Positions 42,585 to 52,634 are shown, counted from the stretch's first letter. The stretch: 64,000 nucleotides of DNA from Paenibacillus sp. UNC451MF (GCF_000686845.1 NZ_JMLS01000005.1:1-64000); one strand, 5' to 3'. The notes: generated by a model not told the origin, from the sequence alone. A program made the numbers and translations.

Positions 42585-43559
42585 GTGTCTTATGCCGATG
42601 GGGAATACAGGGTTGGAGCCAAGAGACTCATCCCGAGCAACACGTTAAAAAAGAAACCGAAGCTATGGAGCTATATATGGCTTCACCGTTATTTATACTT
42701 TATGCTGGCTCCGGCGATTATTTATTACATCACTTTTCATTATGTTCCGATGTATGGAGCTGTTGTCGCTTTTAAAGATTTCAGCATAACGAAGGGGATA
42801 CTGGGCAGCGATTGGGCGGGCTTGAAGCATTTTAACTATTTATTCTCACAGGATAAGTTTTGGCAGGTAATTACTAACACCATCATTATTAGCCTGTACC
42901 GGCTCACCTTTGGCTTTCCGGCACCTATTATCGTTGCTTTACTATTAAATGAAGTAAGGCTGAAGCTGTTCAAACAGACGGTCCAGACGGTAATTTACTT
43001 GCCGCATTTTATATCGTGGGTCATCCTTGGCGGACTTATGATCAATCTGCTGTCAACGGATAACGGTGTCCTCAATAACATCATCAAAGCATTGGGAGGG
43101 GCACCTGTCGGCTTCATGAGCGAAGAATCGTATTTCCGCGGTACCCTCGTTTTTTCAATGATATGGAAGGAATTCGGTTGGAATACGATCATTTACATGG
43201 CGGCGCTGGCTGGTATCAATCCTCAGCTGTATGAAGCAGCTGTAATGGACGGTGCTAATCGATGGCAGCGCTTGGCACATGTTACCCTTCCTTTAATCCG
43301 GGGGACGATAATCCTGCTGTTGATTCTCAGGCTGGGCGGAATCATGGAGGCCGGCTTCGAGCAAATCTACGTTCTATATCATCCGGGAGTGTACAATGTG
43401 GCGGATATCATCGATACCTATGTGTACCGTATCGGCTTAACGGAAGGGCGGTTCAGTCTGGCTGCGGCAGTAGGGCTGTTCAAGTCTTTGATTAATTTTG
43501 TGTTGCTGGTCATTGCCAACAAGCTGGCAAGAATGATGGGAGAACAGGGGGTTTACTAA
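42585..43559 (+). CDS. ABC transporter permease, LplB type (cassette 1)
   Basis: A 324-residue inner-membrane permease of the carbohydrate uptake type 1 family. About six helices and the ATPase-contact loop (EAAVMDGANRWQRLAHVTLPLI, about 208-229) are visible, together with the family start FHYVPMYGAVVAFKDF. The GTG at 42585 follows GGGGGGATC, though the exact start is uncertain. It lies 15 bp before the partner permease. LplB-type transporters import oligosaccharides and normally use the shared MsmX-like ATPase. Confidence 0.9.
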   Translation: MSYADGEYRVGAKRLIPSNTLKKKPKLWSYIWLHRYLYFMLAPAIIYYITFHYVPMYGAVVAFKDFSITKGILGSDWAGLKHFNYLFSQDKFWQVITNTIIISLYRLTFGFPAPIIVALLLNEVRLKLFKQTVQTVIYLPHFISWVILGGLMINLLSTDNGVLNNIIKALGGAPVGFMSEESYFRGTLVFSMIWKEFGWNTIIYMAALAGINPQLYEAAVMDGANRWQRLAHVTLPLIRGTIILLLILRLGGIMEAGFEQIYVLYHPGVYNVADIIDTYVYRIGLTEGRFSLAAAVGLFKSLINFVLLVIANKLARMMGEQGVY

Positions 43560-43574
43560 TGAGGAGGAAACGGT

Positions 43575-44441
43575 ATGAACCGCATCGGAACGGCCGGCAA
43601 GCTGTTTAACACCTTTAACTATGCGCTTCTAAGCTTTTTAGCGCTCATCACGATCTATCCTTTTTGGGACACTTTGATCGTATCGGTCATTCCGCTGGAT
43701 GAATACTTGCATTCTGCCATCCATCTCTGGCCCCGAAGCTGGACGTTCGAAGCTTATACTTATCTTTTCTCCATGAAAGAGCTGTGGACGTCTTACGGAG
43801 TGACATTATTTATAACTAGCGTCGGTACGGCTATCAATATGATATTAACCGTCATGGCTGCCTACGCGCTGTCCAAACCGCAGTTAAAGGGCCACCGAGT
43901 CATTATGTTCCTTATTGTATTTACGATGATGTTCAGTGGAGGGATGATTCCCACCTATATGATCGTTAAAAATTTGGGCTTAATGAACAGCCTATGGGCG
44001 TTGATTATCCCAAGTGCCATAAATACTTACAATTTGATCATTATGAAAAATTTCTTTGCGACGCTGCCGGAAGGCCTTGTAGATGCCGCTCGGATCGATG
44101 GCTGCAATGATATGGGGGTGCTTTTTAAAATTGTCATTCCGCTTTCCATGCCTGCGATCTCGACCATTACCTTGTTTTATGCCGTGTCGCGATGGAACGA
44201 GTTCTTCAACGCTATTTTTTTCATAAGTGATAAAGATCTTTGGCCTTTACAGCTCTTCCTCAGAAGCATGCTGTTCGAGAATGAATCGTCATACTCGGGC
44301 GGCGGAGACAGCGTGTTCCTGCTGGGCCCATCCATTAAGATGGCGACGGTGATGGCGGCAACAATCCCGGTTATGCTGGTATATCCATTTTTTCAAAAAT
44401 ATTTCGTAAACGGCGTTATGATCGGCGGAGTCAAGGAATGA
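43575..44441 (+). CDS. ABC transporter permease, LplC type (cassette 1)
   Basis: A 288-residue second permease with six helices and the EAA-type loop (VDAARIDGCNDMGVLFKIVIPLSM, about 171-194). It ends in FVNGVMIGGVKE, the usual LplC-type C-terminus. GAGGAGG precedes the ATG. It forms a heterodimer with the LplB-type protein and sits 54 bp before the binding-protein gene. Confidence 0.92.
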   Translation: MNRIGTAGKLFNTFNYALLSFLALITIYPFWDTLIVSVIPLDEYLHSAIHLWPRSWTFEAYTYLFSMKELWTSYGVTLFITSVGTAINMILTVMAAYALSKPQLKGHRVIMFLIVFTMMFSGGMIPTYMIVKNLGLMNSLWALIIPSAINTYNLIIMKNFFATLPEGLVDAARIDGCNDMGVLFKIVIPLSMPAISTITLFYAVSRWNEFFNAIFFISDKDLWPLQLFLRSMLFENESSYSGGGDSVFLLGPSIKMATVMAATIPVMLVYPFFQKYFVNGVMIGGVKE

Positions 44442-44495
44442 TTCGGAAGATTACTGTCAGCATAGTACAGAAAAAGATTAATGGAGGGTCAAGAG

Positions 44496-46046
44496 ATGAA
44501 AAGGAAAAAACGCAATATGAACAAGCTGTTCATTGGAACTATCGCATTCGCCTTAATGGCTGCAGTCGGCTGCTCGAATACACCGGCAAGTAAGTCATCT
44601 AACGACGGCGCTAATGGCGCCTCAAGCTCAAACGAGCCTTACGAGCTGACATACCTGACAACCGGAGACCAGGGGGCGAAGCCCCTGCAGCCCAATGACC
44701 GCATTATCGCGGAAATCAATAAACGGCTGAACATTAAGCTGAATGTCAAAATAGTACCCGAAAACGCTTTTGACAAAATCAATGTTGCCTTCGCCAGCGG
44801 GGATCTGCCTGATGTTGTGACGACTCAGTATCCCTCGGAGACCGTATCCCAGTGGATTAAGGAAGGGATCATTGTTCCTCTGAATGATTATCTAAAAGAC
44901 ACTCCGGCACTTAAAGCGAAGCTGGACGGTCTGAAATGGACGGCAATGGATGGGAAATATTACGGATATCCGTTCATCAGCCAGCAGGAGAAGTCCAATT
45001 ATACGATTCAGTTCCGGCAGGATTGGCTCGAAAAGCTTAGTTTACAAGCTCCCAAAACATTGGATGAATTGTACAGCACGCTTAAAGCGGTTGTAGAGAA
45101 GGATCCGGATGGCAACGGCAAGGCGGATACATACGGTTTTATAACGAATAAGCCTATTGCAGGTGATGCGTTGACGGCCTTCGATTTTGTGTTTTACGCG
45201 TATGGCTTGCCTTATGGGGATTGGGCTCAGGATGAGAAGGGCAATGTGATTCCCCGATTCGAGCATCCTGCCTTCAAGAAGGGGCTTGTGGACTTGAGAA
45301 AATGGTACTCTGAGAAGCTGATCGATCCTGAGTTTATCGTATACGATCGTCCGTTGAAGGAGCAGAAGTTTTTCCAAGGCAAAGCCGGCTTTATGGATGG
45401 CCCATTGTTCCGGCATGTAAGCCGTATTGAGGGCAGCTTGCAGCAGGTTAATCCTGCAGGCAAATTAGGCTACGCTCCACCGCCAGCCGGTCCAGATGGA
45501 AAGCAAGGCATGGCTGTCAAAGGTAAAAATGCCTTTCTTACTTCCGTAACTAAAAAAGCTAAAAATCCGCAAAAGGCGGCGCAATTTATCGATTTCTTAC
45601 TGTCCAAGGAGGGACGCGACCTGCTTCAATTAGGAATTGAGGGCGTTCATTACACTAAGCAGGGCGATAAAATCAACTATAACGAAGAAGAGCGGGCCAA
45701 GGACGGATTCGCCGCTAACGGTTGGTCCCACCCTCTAGCCTGGGGAAATGTCACATGGCCGATAGACGAGAACTACTTGCCGCAGACAGAGCCTAGAATT
45801 GACCGAGCGCTTGATTCCGTCAAAGTCGCTTCCCAATATATCATGCCTAATCTGATTAATAAGAAGACAGATGCGGATATCGAATTCGGCAAAGCGGTCA
45901 ATGAAGTCTACAACCAATACCTGGTTAATCTGATTAACGGGAAGCTTGACGTGGATAAAGGCATTGCCGAGCTGGGACAAAAGTGGCGCCAAGCCGGCGG
46001 AGACAAATTGCTCAAAGATGCCAACGAAGAGCTGAAGAAAAAGTAG
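44496..46046 (+). CDS. Extracellular solute-binding lipoprotein (cassette 1)
   Basis: A 516-residue substrate-binding protein with a lipoprotein signal (basic MKRKKRNMNK, hydrophobic core, Cys in MAAVGC at about 27). The mature protein has the two-lobed family 1 layout (VTTQYPSETVSQWIKEG, KDPDGNGKADTYGF). The latter Asp/Asn-rich loop (DPDGNGKAD) is a typical calcium-like loop of LplA-type proteins. GGAGGG before the ATG at 44496. It is followed by a TauD-family gene 36 bp on. Probable substrate is an oligosaccharide; unproven. Confidence 0.9.
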   Translation: MKRKKRNMNKLFIGTIAFALMAAVGCSNTPASKSSNDGANGASSSNEPYELTYLTTGDQGAKPLQPNDRIIAEINKRLNIKLNVKIVPENAFDKINVAFASGDLPDVVTTQYPSETVSQWIKEGIIVPLNDYLKDTPALKAKLDGLKWTAMDGKYYGYPFISQQEKSNYTIQFRQDWLEKLSLQAPKTLDELYSTLKAVVEKDPDGNGKADTYGFITNKPIAGDALTAFDFVFYAYGLPYGDWAQDEKGNVIPRFEHPAFKKGLVDLRKWYSEKLIDPEFIVYDRPLKEQKFFQGKAGFMDGPLFRHVSRIEGSLQQVNPAGKLGYAPPPAGPDGKQGMAVKGKNAFLTSVTKKAKNPQKAAQFIDFLLSKEGRDLLQLGIEGVHYTKQGDKINYNEEERAKDGFAANGWSHPLAWGNVTWPIDENYLPQTEPRIDRALDSVKVASQYIMPNLINKKTDADIEFGKAVNEVYNQYLVNLINGKLDVDKGIAELGQKWRQAGGDKLLKDANEELKKK

Positions 46047-46082
46047 TCCTTTAAATTCACATAAATGAGAGGAGAATGTCCC

Positions 46083-47009
46083 ATGTCCGAAATCTTAACG
46101 AATCAAGAACGTCCTTTAAAGCTGCCTGATCGAGGTATCAAGACGGGCGCACGTGTGCTTAACCGTTTACCTGAAGGGGCTGCAGAAAAGCCGTATACTC
46201 TGTTTGGCGTTACGCCTCTCGGCCCGCTTATCGGCGCTGAAATCACCGGTGTTGATTTGCGCAATCCAGTTTCCCCGGAGCTTAAGCAGGAGCTGAACCG
46301 AGCCTTATTGGAGTGGAAGGTTATTTTCTTCCGGGACCAACAGATAACAAGTGAGCAGCAACGAGCATTTGCCTCCCTATGGGGAGAGCTGGAAACTCAT
46401 CCCTTCCTGCCCCAGGGGGATTCGGACGAAGTCGTCCGTTTTGCCAAAAATAATAAAACGGAAGGGAAAGAGAACAGCTGGCATTCCGACGTGTCCTGGA
46501 GACTGGAGCCTGCGCTTGGAGCTGTGCTTCGCCTTGTAGAAGTACCGCCGGCAGGAGGGGATACCCTATGGGCTGACATGGGGGCCGCTTATGACAACCT
46601 GCCGGACGAAGTCAAGGAACGAATCGATGGACTGACGGCGATTCACGACTTCACCCATGCATTCGGCGTCAGATTGCCGGCAGATGAATTGGCTGTTAAG
46701 CAAGCTGAATTCCCGGCAGCAGAGCATCCGATCGTTCGTACCCATCCGGAAACCGGACGTAAAACGCTATTTGTGAATCCTAATTTCACCTCGCGTATTG
46801 TCGGACTGGAGCCGGAAGAAGGCGAGCGGCTTCTGCAGTATTTGTTCCGGCAGGCGCATATTCCGGAATACCAGGTCCGTTTTCATTGGGAGAATCATTC
46901 GATAGCATTCTGGGATAACCGGGCGACTCAGCATTATGCCGTGAATGATTATTACCCGAATCGCCGTATTGCTGAACGTGTGGCTATAGCTGGCGACCGG
47001 CCTTATTAG
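46083..47009 (+). CDS. TauD/TfdA-family Fe(II)/2-oxoglutarate dioxygenase
   Basis: A 308-residue oxygenase that couples 2-oxoglutarate decarboxylation to substrate hydroxylation. The iron triad His134 and Asp136 in SWHSDVSW and His284 in TQHYAVNDY is intact; Arg295 in NRRIAERV should bind 2-oxoglutarate. Relatives cleave taurine, alkyl sulfates or 2,4-D. The N-terminal 38 residues extend beyond the usual core. GAGGAGA precedes the ATG at 46083. Its place directly behind a sugar-type transporter is unusual and suggests that the imported compound carries a sulfonate, sulfate ester or ether group; this is inference. Confidence 0.88.
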   Translation: MSEILTNQERPLKLPDRGIKTGARVLNRLPEGAAEKPYTLFGVTPLGPLIGAEITGVDLRNPVSPELKQELNRALLEWKVIFFRDQQITSEQQRAFASLWGELETHPFLPQGDSDEVVRFAKNNKTEGKENSWHSDVSWRLEPALGAVLRLVEVPPAGGDTLWADMGAAYDNLPDEVKERIDGLTAIHDFTHAFGVRLPADELAVKQAEFPAAEHPIVRTHPETGRKTLFVNPNFTSRIVGLEPEEGERLLQYLFRQAHIPEYQVRFHWENHSIAFWDNRATQHYAVNDYYPNRRIAERVAIAGDRPY

Positions 47010-47050
47010 AGCGGCTGTAGAAAGTCTTGATTTGCAAACTTAACATACCA

Positions 47051-47497
47051 TTAACTAAAAACATTCCATACGATAATTTGTATAACTATCATAACTAAAC
47101 CAAAGATTAATAATCCTTTACCGACACTACTCTTGTCCGGATCATCATTTAGAGCAAAGATTCCCCCAACGATCAAGCCTACGATTGGAATAATAAAGGT
47201 CACAATAAATAGCAGGATTACTGCACAGCCGTTGTCTGAAGAGGGTGCTGAATAATAACGATAGGATGTTTGAGCCGGTGAGGTGACGGTCATATGACCA
47301 CAGAACCTGCACTTATAGGAGCCTTCTTCAAGCTTTTCTGAGCAATGGGAACAAAATTTCGTCTGTGCGGTTTTTGTCTTCTCGCTATTACGGGTTCCAA
47401 GAACCTTTGATCCTAGAAGCGGGTGACTGCAATTTCCACAAACCGCAGCGGTTTCCGGGTTTTCCTCGTTACAATTAGAACAAACGATATAGGCCAT
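47051..47497 (-). CDS. Zinc-ribbon membrane protein
   Basis: A 148-residue protein with two CxxC pairs forming a first zinc ribbon (CSNC..CGNC, about 5-22) and a second ribbon (CSHC..CRFC, about 48-67). A Ser/Tyr-rich linker and two hydrophobic helices (about 90-112 and 127-147) follow. Zinc-ribbon/two-helix proteins of this build are common in Firmicutes with unknown roles. The ATG at 47497 follows TTGGAGA; the upstream in-frame starts lack a site. Confidence 0.75.
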   Translation of the reverse strand: MAYIVCSNCNEENPETAAVCGNCSHPLLGSKVLGTRNSEKTKTAQTKFCSHCSEKLEEGSYKCRFCGHMTVTSPAQTSYRYYSAPSSDNGCAVILLFIVTFIIPIVGLIVGGIFALNDDPDKSSVGKGLLIFGLVMIVIQIIVWNVFS

Positions 47498-47816
47498 TTG
47501 TCGTCTCCAATGCATGTTTTGTAATAGGTTACCACTATATAAGAACAGTGTACCAAAGAATAACCGATTTGTTCTAACCATTTCCAATTATTTTACATTA
47601 ATCTTTGTGTGAAGCTTATGCTGTTCGTTAAATCAAGGAAGCGCCGCTTTGTTTACGCGATGCTTCTTTGTTTTTTATTTTTTTGCGAATTTTCCAAACT
47701 ATTGCGTTTTTGCAGATCATTTAAGGTTTTAACGATATTCAATCCTCAGGCGTTCCTACATAATGACGGTGTAACCATGATTATTGCATGTTCACTAACT
47801 ACAGGGGGATAACTGA

Positions 47817-48839
47817 ATGGCAACTATTTTTGTTGTTGACGACGAGCCTATCATCGGAATCGGGTTGAAGGCGTTAATAGAGGAAAGCAACCGGTTTAGC
47901 AAGATTCAAACATTCACTGACAGCGAGGCTGCTTTGTCTATGATCATCATCGATCCCCCGGATGTAGTCCTTACCGATATTTCTATGCCCTGCATGGATG
48001 GATTGGAGCTGTGCCGGCATATTCATGAGCGCAGGCTTCCTACACAAGTCGTAGTCCTATCGGGATACGGCGATTTTGCTTATGCGCAAAAATGTATGTC
48101 CTACGGAGTCAAAGAGTATTTGCTGAAGCCTGTCACGGAAATCGAACTATTCCCTGTGTTGGACAAAGTGCTTGCAGAACGTGATTCTTCCATATTCTCC
48201 TATGCTTTGTTGGAGCAGTGGATAGACCAATTGGAAGAGGCTGTATGGATGATGGATCACAGCCGAATCGAGGCCCTACTGCTTCAGGGAAAATCTGAGC
48301 TGTTCAACGGTGAAGCAAGCGCCCAACAGCGTCAAAGAATATTCGACGGCATTCTGTTGATTACCAGAAAGCTGAACGCCAGAGGGGTGTACAAATTCAA
48401 AACCGAGTCACTGCTAGAGGAATATGCAGCTCATGCACTTACGTACGAGGGGTTCGGCTTTAAAATTACAGCATGGGTCAAAGAGCTGGGGGAGTATCGT
48501 AACCATGAAACGCTCAATGTGCTGGAGACCGCTCTACAATATATTGATGCGAATTTGTTCGAGGAGGAGCTTACTCTGGATATGGTTGCCGGTAAGCTCG
48601 GCATAACACCTACGTACTTCAGCCACTATTTTAAGAAAAAGATGAATGAGACATTCGTCCAGTATCGTCTGCGTAAAAGGATCGAGAAGGCGAAGCAGCT
48701 CTTATCTATACCGCATTACAAAATTATCGATATTGTGACCGAGGTCGGCTATGATAGCTATCCGCATTTTTCACGGCTATTCAAAAAAGCTACCGGCTAT
48801 TCTCCGACCGAATATCGCAGCCTGTTGGGGATTAAATGA
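47817..48839 (+). CDS. YesN-type response regulator (receiver plus AraC HTH)
   Basis: A 340-residue regulator. The receiver domain has VVDDEP at the start, phosphoacceptor Asp in VVLTDISMPCMDG (about 54) and the conserved Lys in YLLKPVTE. A helical linker leads to an AraC-type double HTH (about 245-340: LTLDMVAGKLGITPTYFSHYFKK and IIDIVTEVGYDSYPHFSRLFKK). It pairs with the YesM-type kinase overlapping its stop. Such pairs control nearby sugar transporters, here most likely the cassette at 50751. Confidence 0.93.
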   Translation: MATIFVVDDEPIIGIGLKALIEESNRFSKIQTFTDSEAALSMIIIDPPDVVLTDISMPCMDGLELCRHIHERRLPTQVVVLSGYGDFAYAQKCMSYGVKEYLLKPVTEIELFPVLDKVLAERDSSIFSYALLEQWIDQLEEAVWMMDHSRIEALLLQGKSELFNGEASAQQRQRIFDGILLITRKLNARGVYKFKTESLLEEYAAHALTYEGFGFKITAWVKELGEYRNHETLNVLETALQYIDANLFEEELTLDMVAGKLGITPTYFSHYFKKKMNETFVQYRLRKRIEKAKQLLSIPHYKIIDIVTEVGYDSYPHFSRLFKKATGYSPTEYRSLLGIK

Positions 48840-50650
48840 TGAAAAGAAGTTTGGGACGCAAGGTGTATGTGTATTTTGTCATTATTATCGTACTGACCTT
48901 GATGACGGTAGGGATAACCGGTTACTGGCGGTCCGCTATGGAGCTAGAGGATCAATACGGAGGCTTGCTCACGCAAATCGTCGATAATGTCGTTCACGAA
49001 ACCGATCTTTATTTGAAAAACTATGAAAGGGCAACGGTATCTATCCTCACTTCTCCGATAGTGAAAGAAGCGTTAGATCTTCCGCGAGGAGTAAGCTACT
49101 ATACATCCGAAACGGCGATCAAAACGAGCGTGTTCCAGCCGGTGCTTATTAATAATCCGGAAATATCGATGGCCTATATCGTAGGCTACAACGGGTTTAC
49201 GGCAACAGACTTCAACGTCCATATCGTGACGTTTAATTACAAAGGATTTGAGGAGTATATCGAGCAGCTTAGGGATGACGATCAGTTGGACGGTAAGCTT
49301 AAAATTCAGGATTCCGGGTTTCTCGATGGACACCTGACACTCGTACGCAAATTGGCGGACCGTACCTCAGCCAAAGAGTTTAAGGGGATTATGGGCTTCG
49401 AGCTTCGTATAGGAGAGCTGAACACGTTGTGGAAAGGCATCAAGCTTGGCAATTCGGGTTATTTCTTCATCGTCAACGACCGCGGGAAAATTTTGTATCA
49501 TCCTGATCCTCAGCAAATCGGCAAACAGCTGGATGGGGAACAGTACTTAACGGTCCAGGCCAACAAGAATCGGATATTTGAGCTGTCGGGAGAACCGGGG
49601 CGGATGTTCTTTGCACGCAAATCGGATTACTCGGGTTGGACGCTTGTCGCCAGCATGTCGCTCAGCGAGCAGCGAAAGCCAATTTCGGACTTAAGGCAGA
49701 CAACGATCGTAGTAGGTGTCCTTACTCTCCTTCTTGCATCGTTCCTGGCTTACAGATTCGGTCAGTCGATCATTCGTCCGGTGCGTTTGCTAGAAAGCGG
49801 CATGCGGCAAACAGAAAAAGGCCAATGGACGAGGGTGCCTCTAACGGGAAGCCGTGATGAGATGGACCAGCTTATTTCCAGCTACAATACGATGGTGGCT
49901 CGACTAGAGGAACTGGTCGAACGGGTATATGAAACCGAGCTTCACAATCAGGAAAATCTGCTGAAGCGTCACCTAGCCGAATTTCAATCACTGCAGCTGC
50001 AGATTAATCCTCATTTTTTGTACAACACGCTGGAAATTATTATTTGTTATGCCGTAATCCAAAAGTCCGGTGAGATTAAAGAGATCGTCCGCTCCTTGTC
50101 CTACATGCTCCGTTACTCGATACGCACGGATCTGGAGGAAATTACAGTCGCTAACGAGTTGAAGCATGTCCTGTACTTTATGGATATCATGAAGTACAGG
50201 ATTCAGCGCGATTTTGAAATCGATGTCCAAGTTCCTCCGAATTTATTGCTGAATAGTATGGTTCGCCTTACGCTGCAGCCGTTGGTTGAGAATGTGTTCA
50301 AGCACGCATTCCGCCTAGGTATTAAAGATTCGCATGCCATTGTAATGGAGGCTTGGCAGGATGACACGGACTTCTACCTCTCGGTTCGGGATAACGGCTG
50401 TGGTATGGAGCCCGAGACACTGAGCAAATGGAACGAGCGTTTACAACGAAGCAGAGAAGAGAAACCAGGAACACAGCCGGCTTCCGAAGGCAGTATCGGC
50501 TTACTTAACGTGCATAGCCGAATCCAAATGGTATTTGGCGAGCAGTACGGGCTTTCCTTGCAAAGTACGGCTGGTTTGGGCACTACCGTGACCATTCGTA
50601 TGCCTGCACCGGGAGCTATGACTGACTCTAGTGCAAAAAAAGTCATATGA
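48836..50650 (+). CDS. YesM-type sensor histidine kinase
   Basis: A 604-residue kinase. Helix 1 is at about 10-30 and helix 2 at about 290-310; between them an extracytoplasmic dCACHE-like sensor of about 260 residues. A HAMP domain and the His_kinase domain follow, with phosphoacceptor His in QINPHFLYNTLEIII (about 390), then an HATPase domain (VENVFKHAF, VRDNGCGM, GSIGLLNVHSRI). Translation starts inside the TGA of the regulator gene, so the two are coupled. The signal is probably an extracellular carbohydrate. Confidence 0.93.
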   Translation: MMKRSLGRKVYVYFVIIIVLTLMTVGITGYWRSAMELEDQYGGLLTQIVDNVVHETDLYLKNYERATVSILTSPIVKEALDLPRGVSYYTSETAIKTSVFQPVLINNPEISMAYIVGYNGFTATDFNVHIVTFNYKGFEEYIEQLRDDDQLDGKLKIQDSGFLDGHLTLVRKLADRTSAKEFKGIMGFELRIGELNTLWKGIKLGNSGYFFIVNDRGKILYHPDPQQIGKQLDGEQYLTVQANKNRIFELSGEPGRMFFARKSDYSGWTLVASMSLSEQRKPISDLRQTTIVVGVLTLLLASFLAYRFGQSIIRPVRLLESGMRQTEKGQWTRVPLTGSRDEMDQLISSYNTMVARLEELVERVYETELHNQENLLKRHLAEFQSLQLQINPHFLYNTLEIIICYAVIQKSGEIKEIVRSLSYMLRYSIRTDLEEITVANELKHVLYFMDIMKYRIQRDFEIDVQVPPNLLLNSMVRLTLQPLVENVFKHAFRLGIKDSHAIVMEAWQDDTDFYLSVRDNGCGMEPETLSKWNERLQRSREEKPGTQPASEGSIGLLNVHSRIQMVFGEQYGLSLQSTAGLGTTVTIRMPAPGAMTDSSAKKVI

Positions 50651-50750
50651 GTGTAAAACACAATAATGTTCGTGGATCTGCAATCGCATACACTTAAGGC
50701 AACAAAAGAAAATTCATGTCGAAGCTTCCGTTTCGAAAAAGGAGGGGTCT

Positions 50751-51725
50751 ATGGAAGCATCTACGAATCAAGCCAACACGATGCCGGTTGCTGTCGGAAA
50801 ACGAAGAAGCCTGCTGACGAGATTGAAAAAGAATATGTCGAGCCGCTGGCAGTTGTACCTGCTGATGCTGCTTCCGATACTGTATTTGGTTGTTTTCAAG
50901 TATGTTCCGATGTATGGGGCGGTTATTGCCTTTCAGAACTTCATACCGACCAAAGGTATAGCTGGCAGCGAGTGGGTAGGATTGAAGCATTTTGACCGGT
51001 TTTTCCATTCCTACGAGTTTGTACGGATTATTAAAAATACGATCGTGCTTAGCTTTTATAGCTTGCTCGCCGGCTTTCCGTTCCCCATCATTCTCGCGCT
51101 TTGCTTGAACTATGTTAACTCCAGATTTTTCAAAAAATCGGTTCAGATGATCACCTATGCGCCGCATTTTGTATCCATCGTCGTTATGGTCGGTATCATC
51201 CTGCAAATGCTGGACCCTCGAGTCGGCTTGGTGAACACCATTTTTAAATTTTTCGGCTTGCCGACGATCAACTTCATGGGCCAGCCTGAGTGGTTTTCAC
51301 ACATTTTTGTCTGGTCCGGCATTTGGCAGAATGTAGGCTTCTCATGTATCGTGTATCTGGCTGCGCTCGCAGCTATCGATCCTTCACTGCATGAAGCGTC
51401 TGTCGTGGATGGTGCCAACAAAATCCAGAGGATGTGGCATATTGATTTACCGGGCATTATGCCGGTCGCGATCATTCTTCTGATCATGAATACCGGACAT
51501 GTGCTGGACGTAGGGTTCGAGAAAATATTGCTGATGCAAAATCCGCTCAATATGAGCTCTTCTGAGGTTATTGACACGTTCGTGTACAAGGTCGGTTTGG
51601 CATCTACGGCGATTAACTATTCTTACTCATCCGCGATCGGGTTGTTTAAATCAGTGATCAACCTGGCGCTGCTGCTTCTCGTCAACCGAATAGCGCGAAA
51701 AGCGGGACAGACCAGTCTTTGGTAG
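50751..51725 (+). CDS. ABC transporter permease, LplB type (cassette 2)
   Basis: A 324-residue permease with six helices, the family start VFKYVPMYGAVIAFQNF and the EAA-like loop (HEASVVDGANKIQRMWHIDLPGIM, about 214-237). A cytosolic N-terminal tail of about 35 residues is Arg/Lys-rich. GGAGG precedes the ATG. It follows the YesM-type kinase by 100 bp and precedes its partner permease by 15 bp. Confidence 0.93.
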   Translation: MEASTNQANTMPVAVGKRRSLLTRLKKNMSSRWQLYLLMLLPILYLVVFKYVPMYGAVIAFQNFIPTKGIAGSEWVGLKHFDRFFHSYEFVRIIKNTIVLSFYSLLAGFPFPIILALCLNYVNSRFFKKSVQMITYAPHFVSIVVMVGIILQMLDPRVGLVNTIFKFFGLPTINFMGQPEWFSHIFVWSGIWQNVGFSCIVYLAALAAIDPSLHEASVVDGANKIQRMWHIDLPGIMPVAIILLIMNTGHVLDVGFEKILLMQNPLNMSSSEVIDTFVYKVGLASTAINYSYSSAIGLFKSVINLALLLLVNRIARKAGQTSLW

Positions 51726-51740
51726 AAAGGAGGCTCCACT

Positions 51741-52634
51741 TTGACAGGAAAAATAAGAGAAAGCGCCGACGATAGAATATTTACCATCGTGAACTACGTT
51801 ATTCTGTTCATCCTTACAATCACAATTTTATATCCGTTGATCTATATTGTAAGCGCTTCATTCAGTTCTTCTACAGCAGTGATTTCAGGCAGAGTATGGT
51901 TGTTTCCTGTAGAACCTACATTGGCAGGCTACGAGGCGGTGTTTAAGCACCGATTGATCGTTTCGAGTTTCTTGAATTCCGTATTTTACACCGTTGTCGG
52001 TACGACCATTAATGTATTCTTTACGCTAATCGCAGCGTATCCGCTCTCCAGAAAAGATTTTATGCCCCGCAATGTCATTATGGCGTTATTCGTGTTCACT
52101 ATGATGTTTTCCGGTGGATTGATTCCTTCTTATCTTGTTGTGAAGGAGCTCGGCATGATCGATTCGAGGTGGTCATTGATCATTCCCGGAGCGCTTGCGG
52201 TGTGGAATATGATCATTACCCGTACGTACTTCCAGACCACACTGCCGGAGGAAATGCTCGAAGCCGCCCAGATGGACGGATGCAGCGACTTAATGTTCGT
52301 ACGTAAAATGGTTATTCCGTTGTCCGGCCCCATTATTGCGGTAATTGCCTTGTTCTACGCCGTTGGGCATTGGAACCAATATTTTAATGCTCTGCTGTAT
52401 TTAAAGCATCAGGAGCTGTATCCAATTCAGTTGGTGCTTAGGGATATTCTGGTGCAGAACGAAGTGGATGCCTCGATGATTACCGATGTAGCAGATCAAG
52501 CGGCTAGGGAGGGCTTACGAGAATTGCTGAAATTTTCGCTTATCGTGGTTTCCACACTGCCCGTTCTGATTATCTACCCTTTCATTCAAAGATACTTTGT
52601 TAAAGGGATGATGATAGGTTCACTAAAAGGTTAA
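51741..52634 (+). CDS. ABC transporter permease, LplC type (cassette 2)
   Basis: A 297-residue permease, six helices, EAA-type loop MLEAAQMDGCSDLMFVRKMV (about 169-188), and the family ending FVKGMMIGSLKG. The start is TTG, six bases after AAAGGAGG. Compared with cassette 1 it is clearly a separate paralogue rather than a recent copy. Confidence 0.93.
   Translation: MTGKIRESADDRIFTIVNYVILFILTITILYPLIYIVSASFSSSTAVISGRVWLFPVEPTLAGYEAVFKHRLIVSSFLNSVFYTVVGTTINVFFTLIAAYPLSRKDFMPRNVIMALFVFTMMFSGGLIPSYLVVKELGMIDSRWSLIIPGALAVWNMIITRTYFQTTLPEEMLEAAQMDGCSDLMFVRKMVIPLSGPIIAVIALFYAVGHWNQYFNALLYLKHQELYPIQLVLRDILVQNEVDASMITDVADQAAREGLRELLKFSLIVVSTLPVLIIYPFIQRYFVKGMMIGSLKG

Noticed and set aside
44640-44660. 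Possible recent duplication of the two transport cassettes
   Set aside because: The permeases and binding proteins differ too much along their length, so they are old paralogues.
47609-47812. A 67-codon plus-strand frame before the YesN-type gene
   Set aside because: No ribosome site is present; Phe/Cys-rich sequence from an AT-rich leader looks like chance.
51849-51862. A catabolite-response-like sequence (TGTAAGCGCTTCA)
   Set aside because: It lies inside the permease coding region and departs from the consensus at the 3' half, so I do not call it a site.
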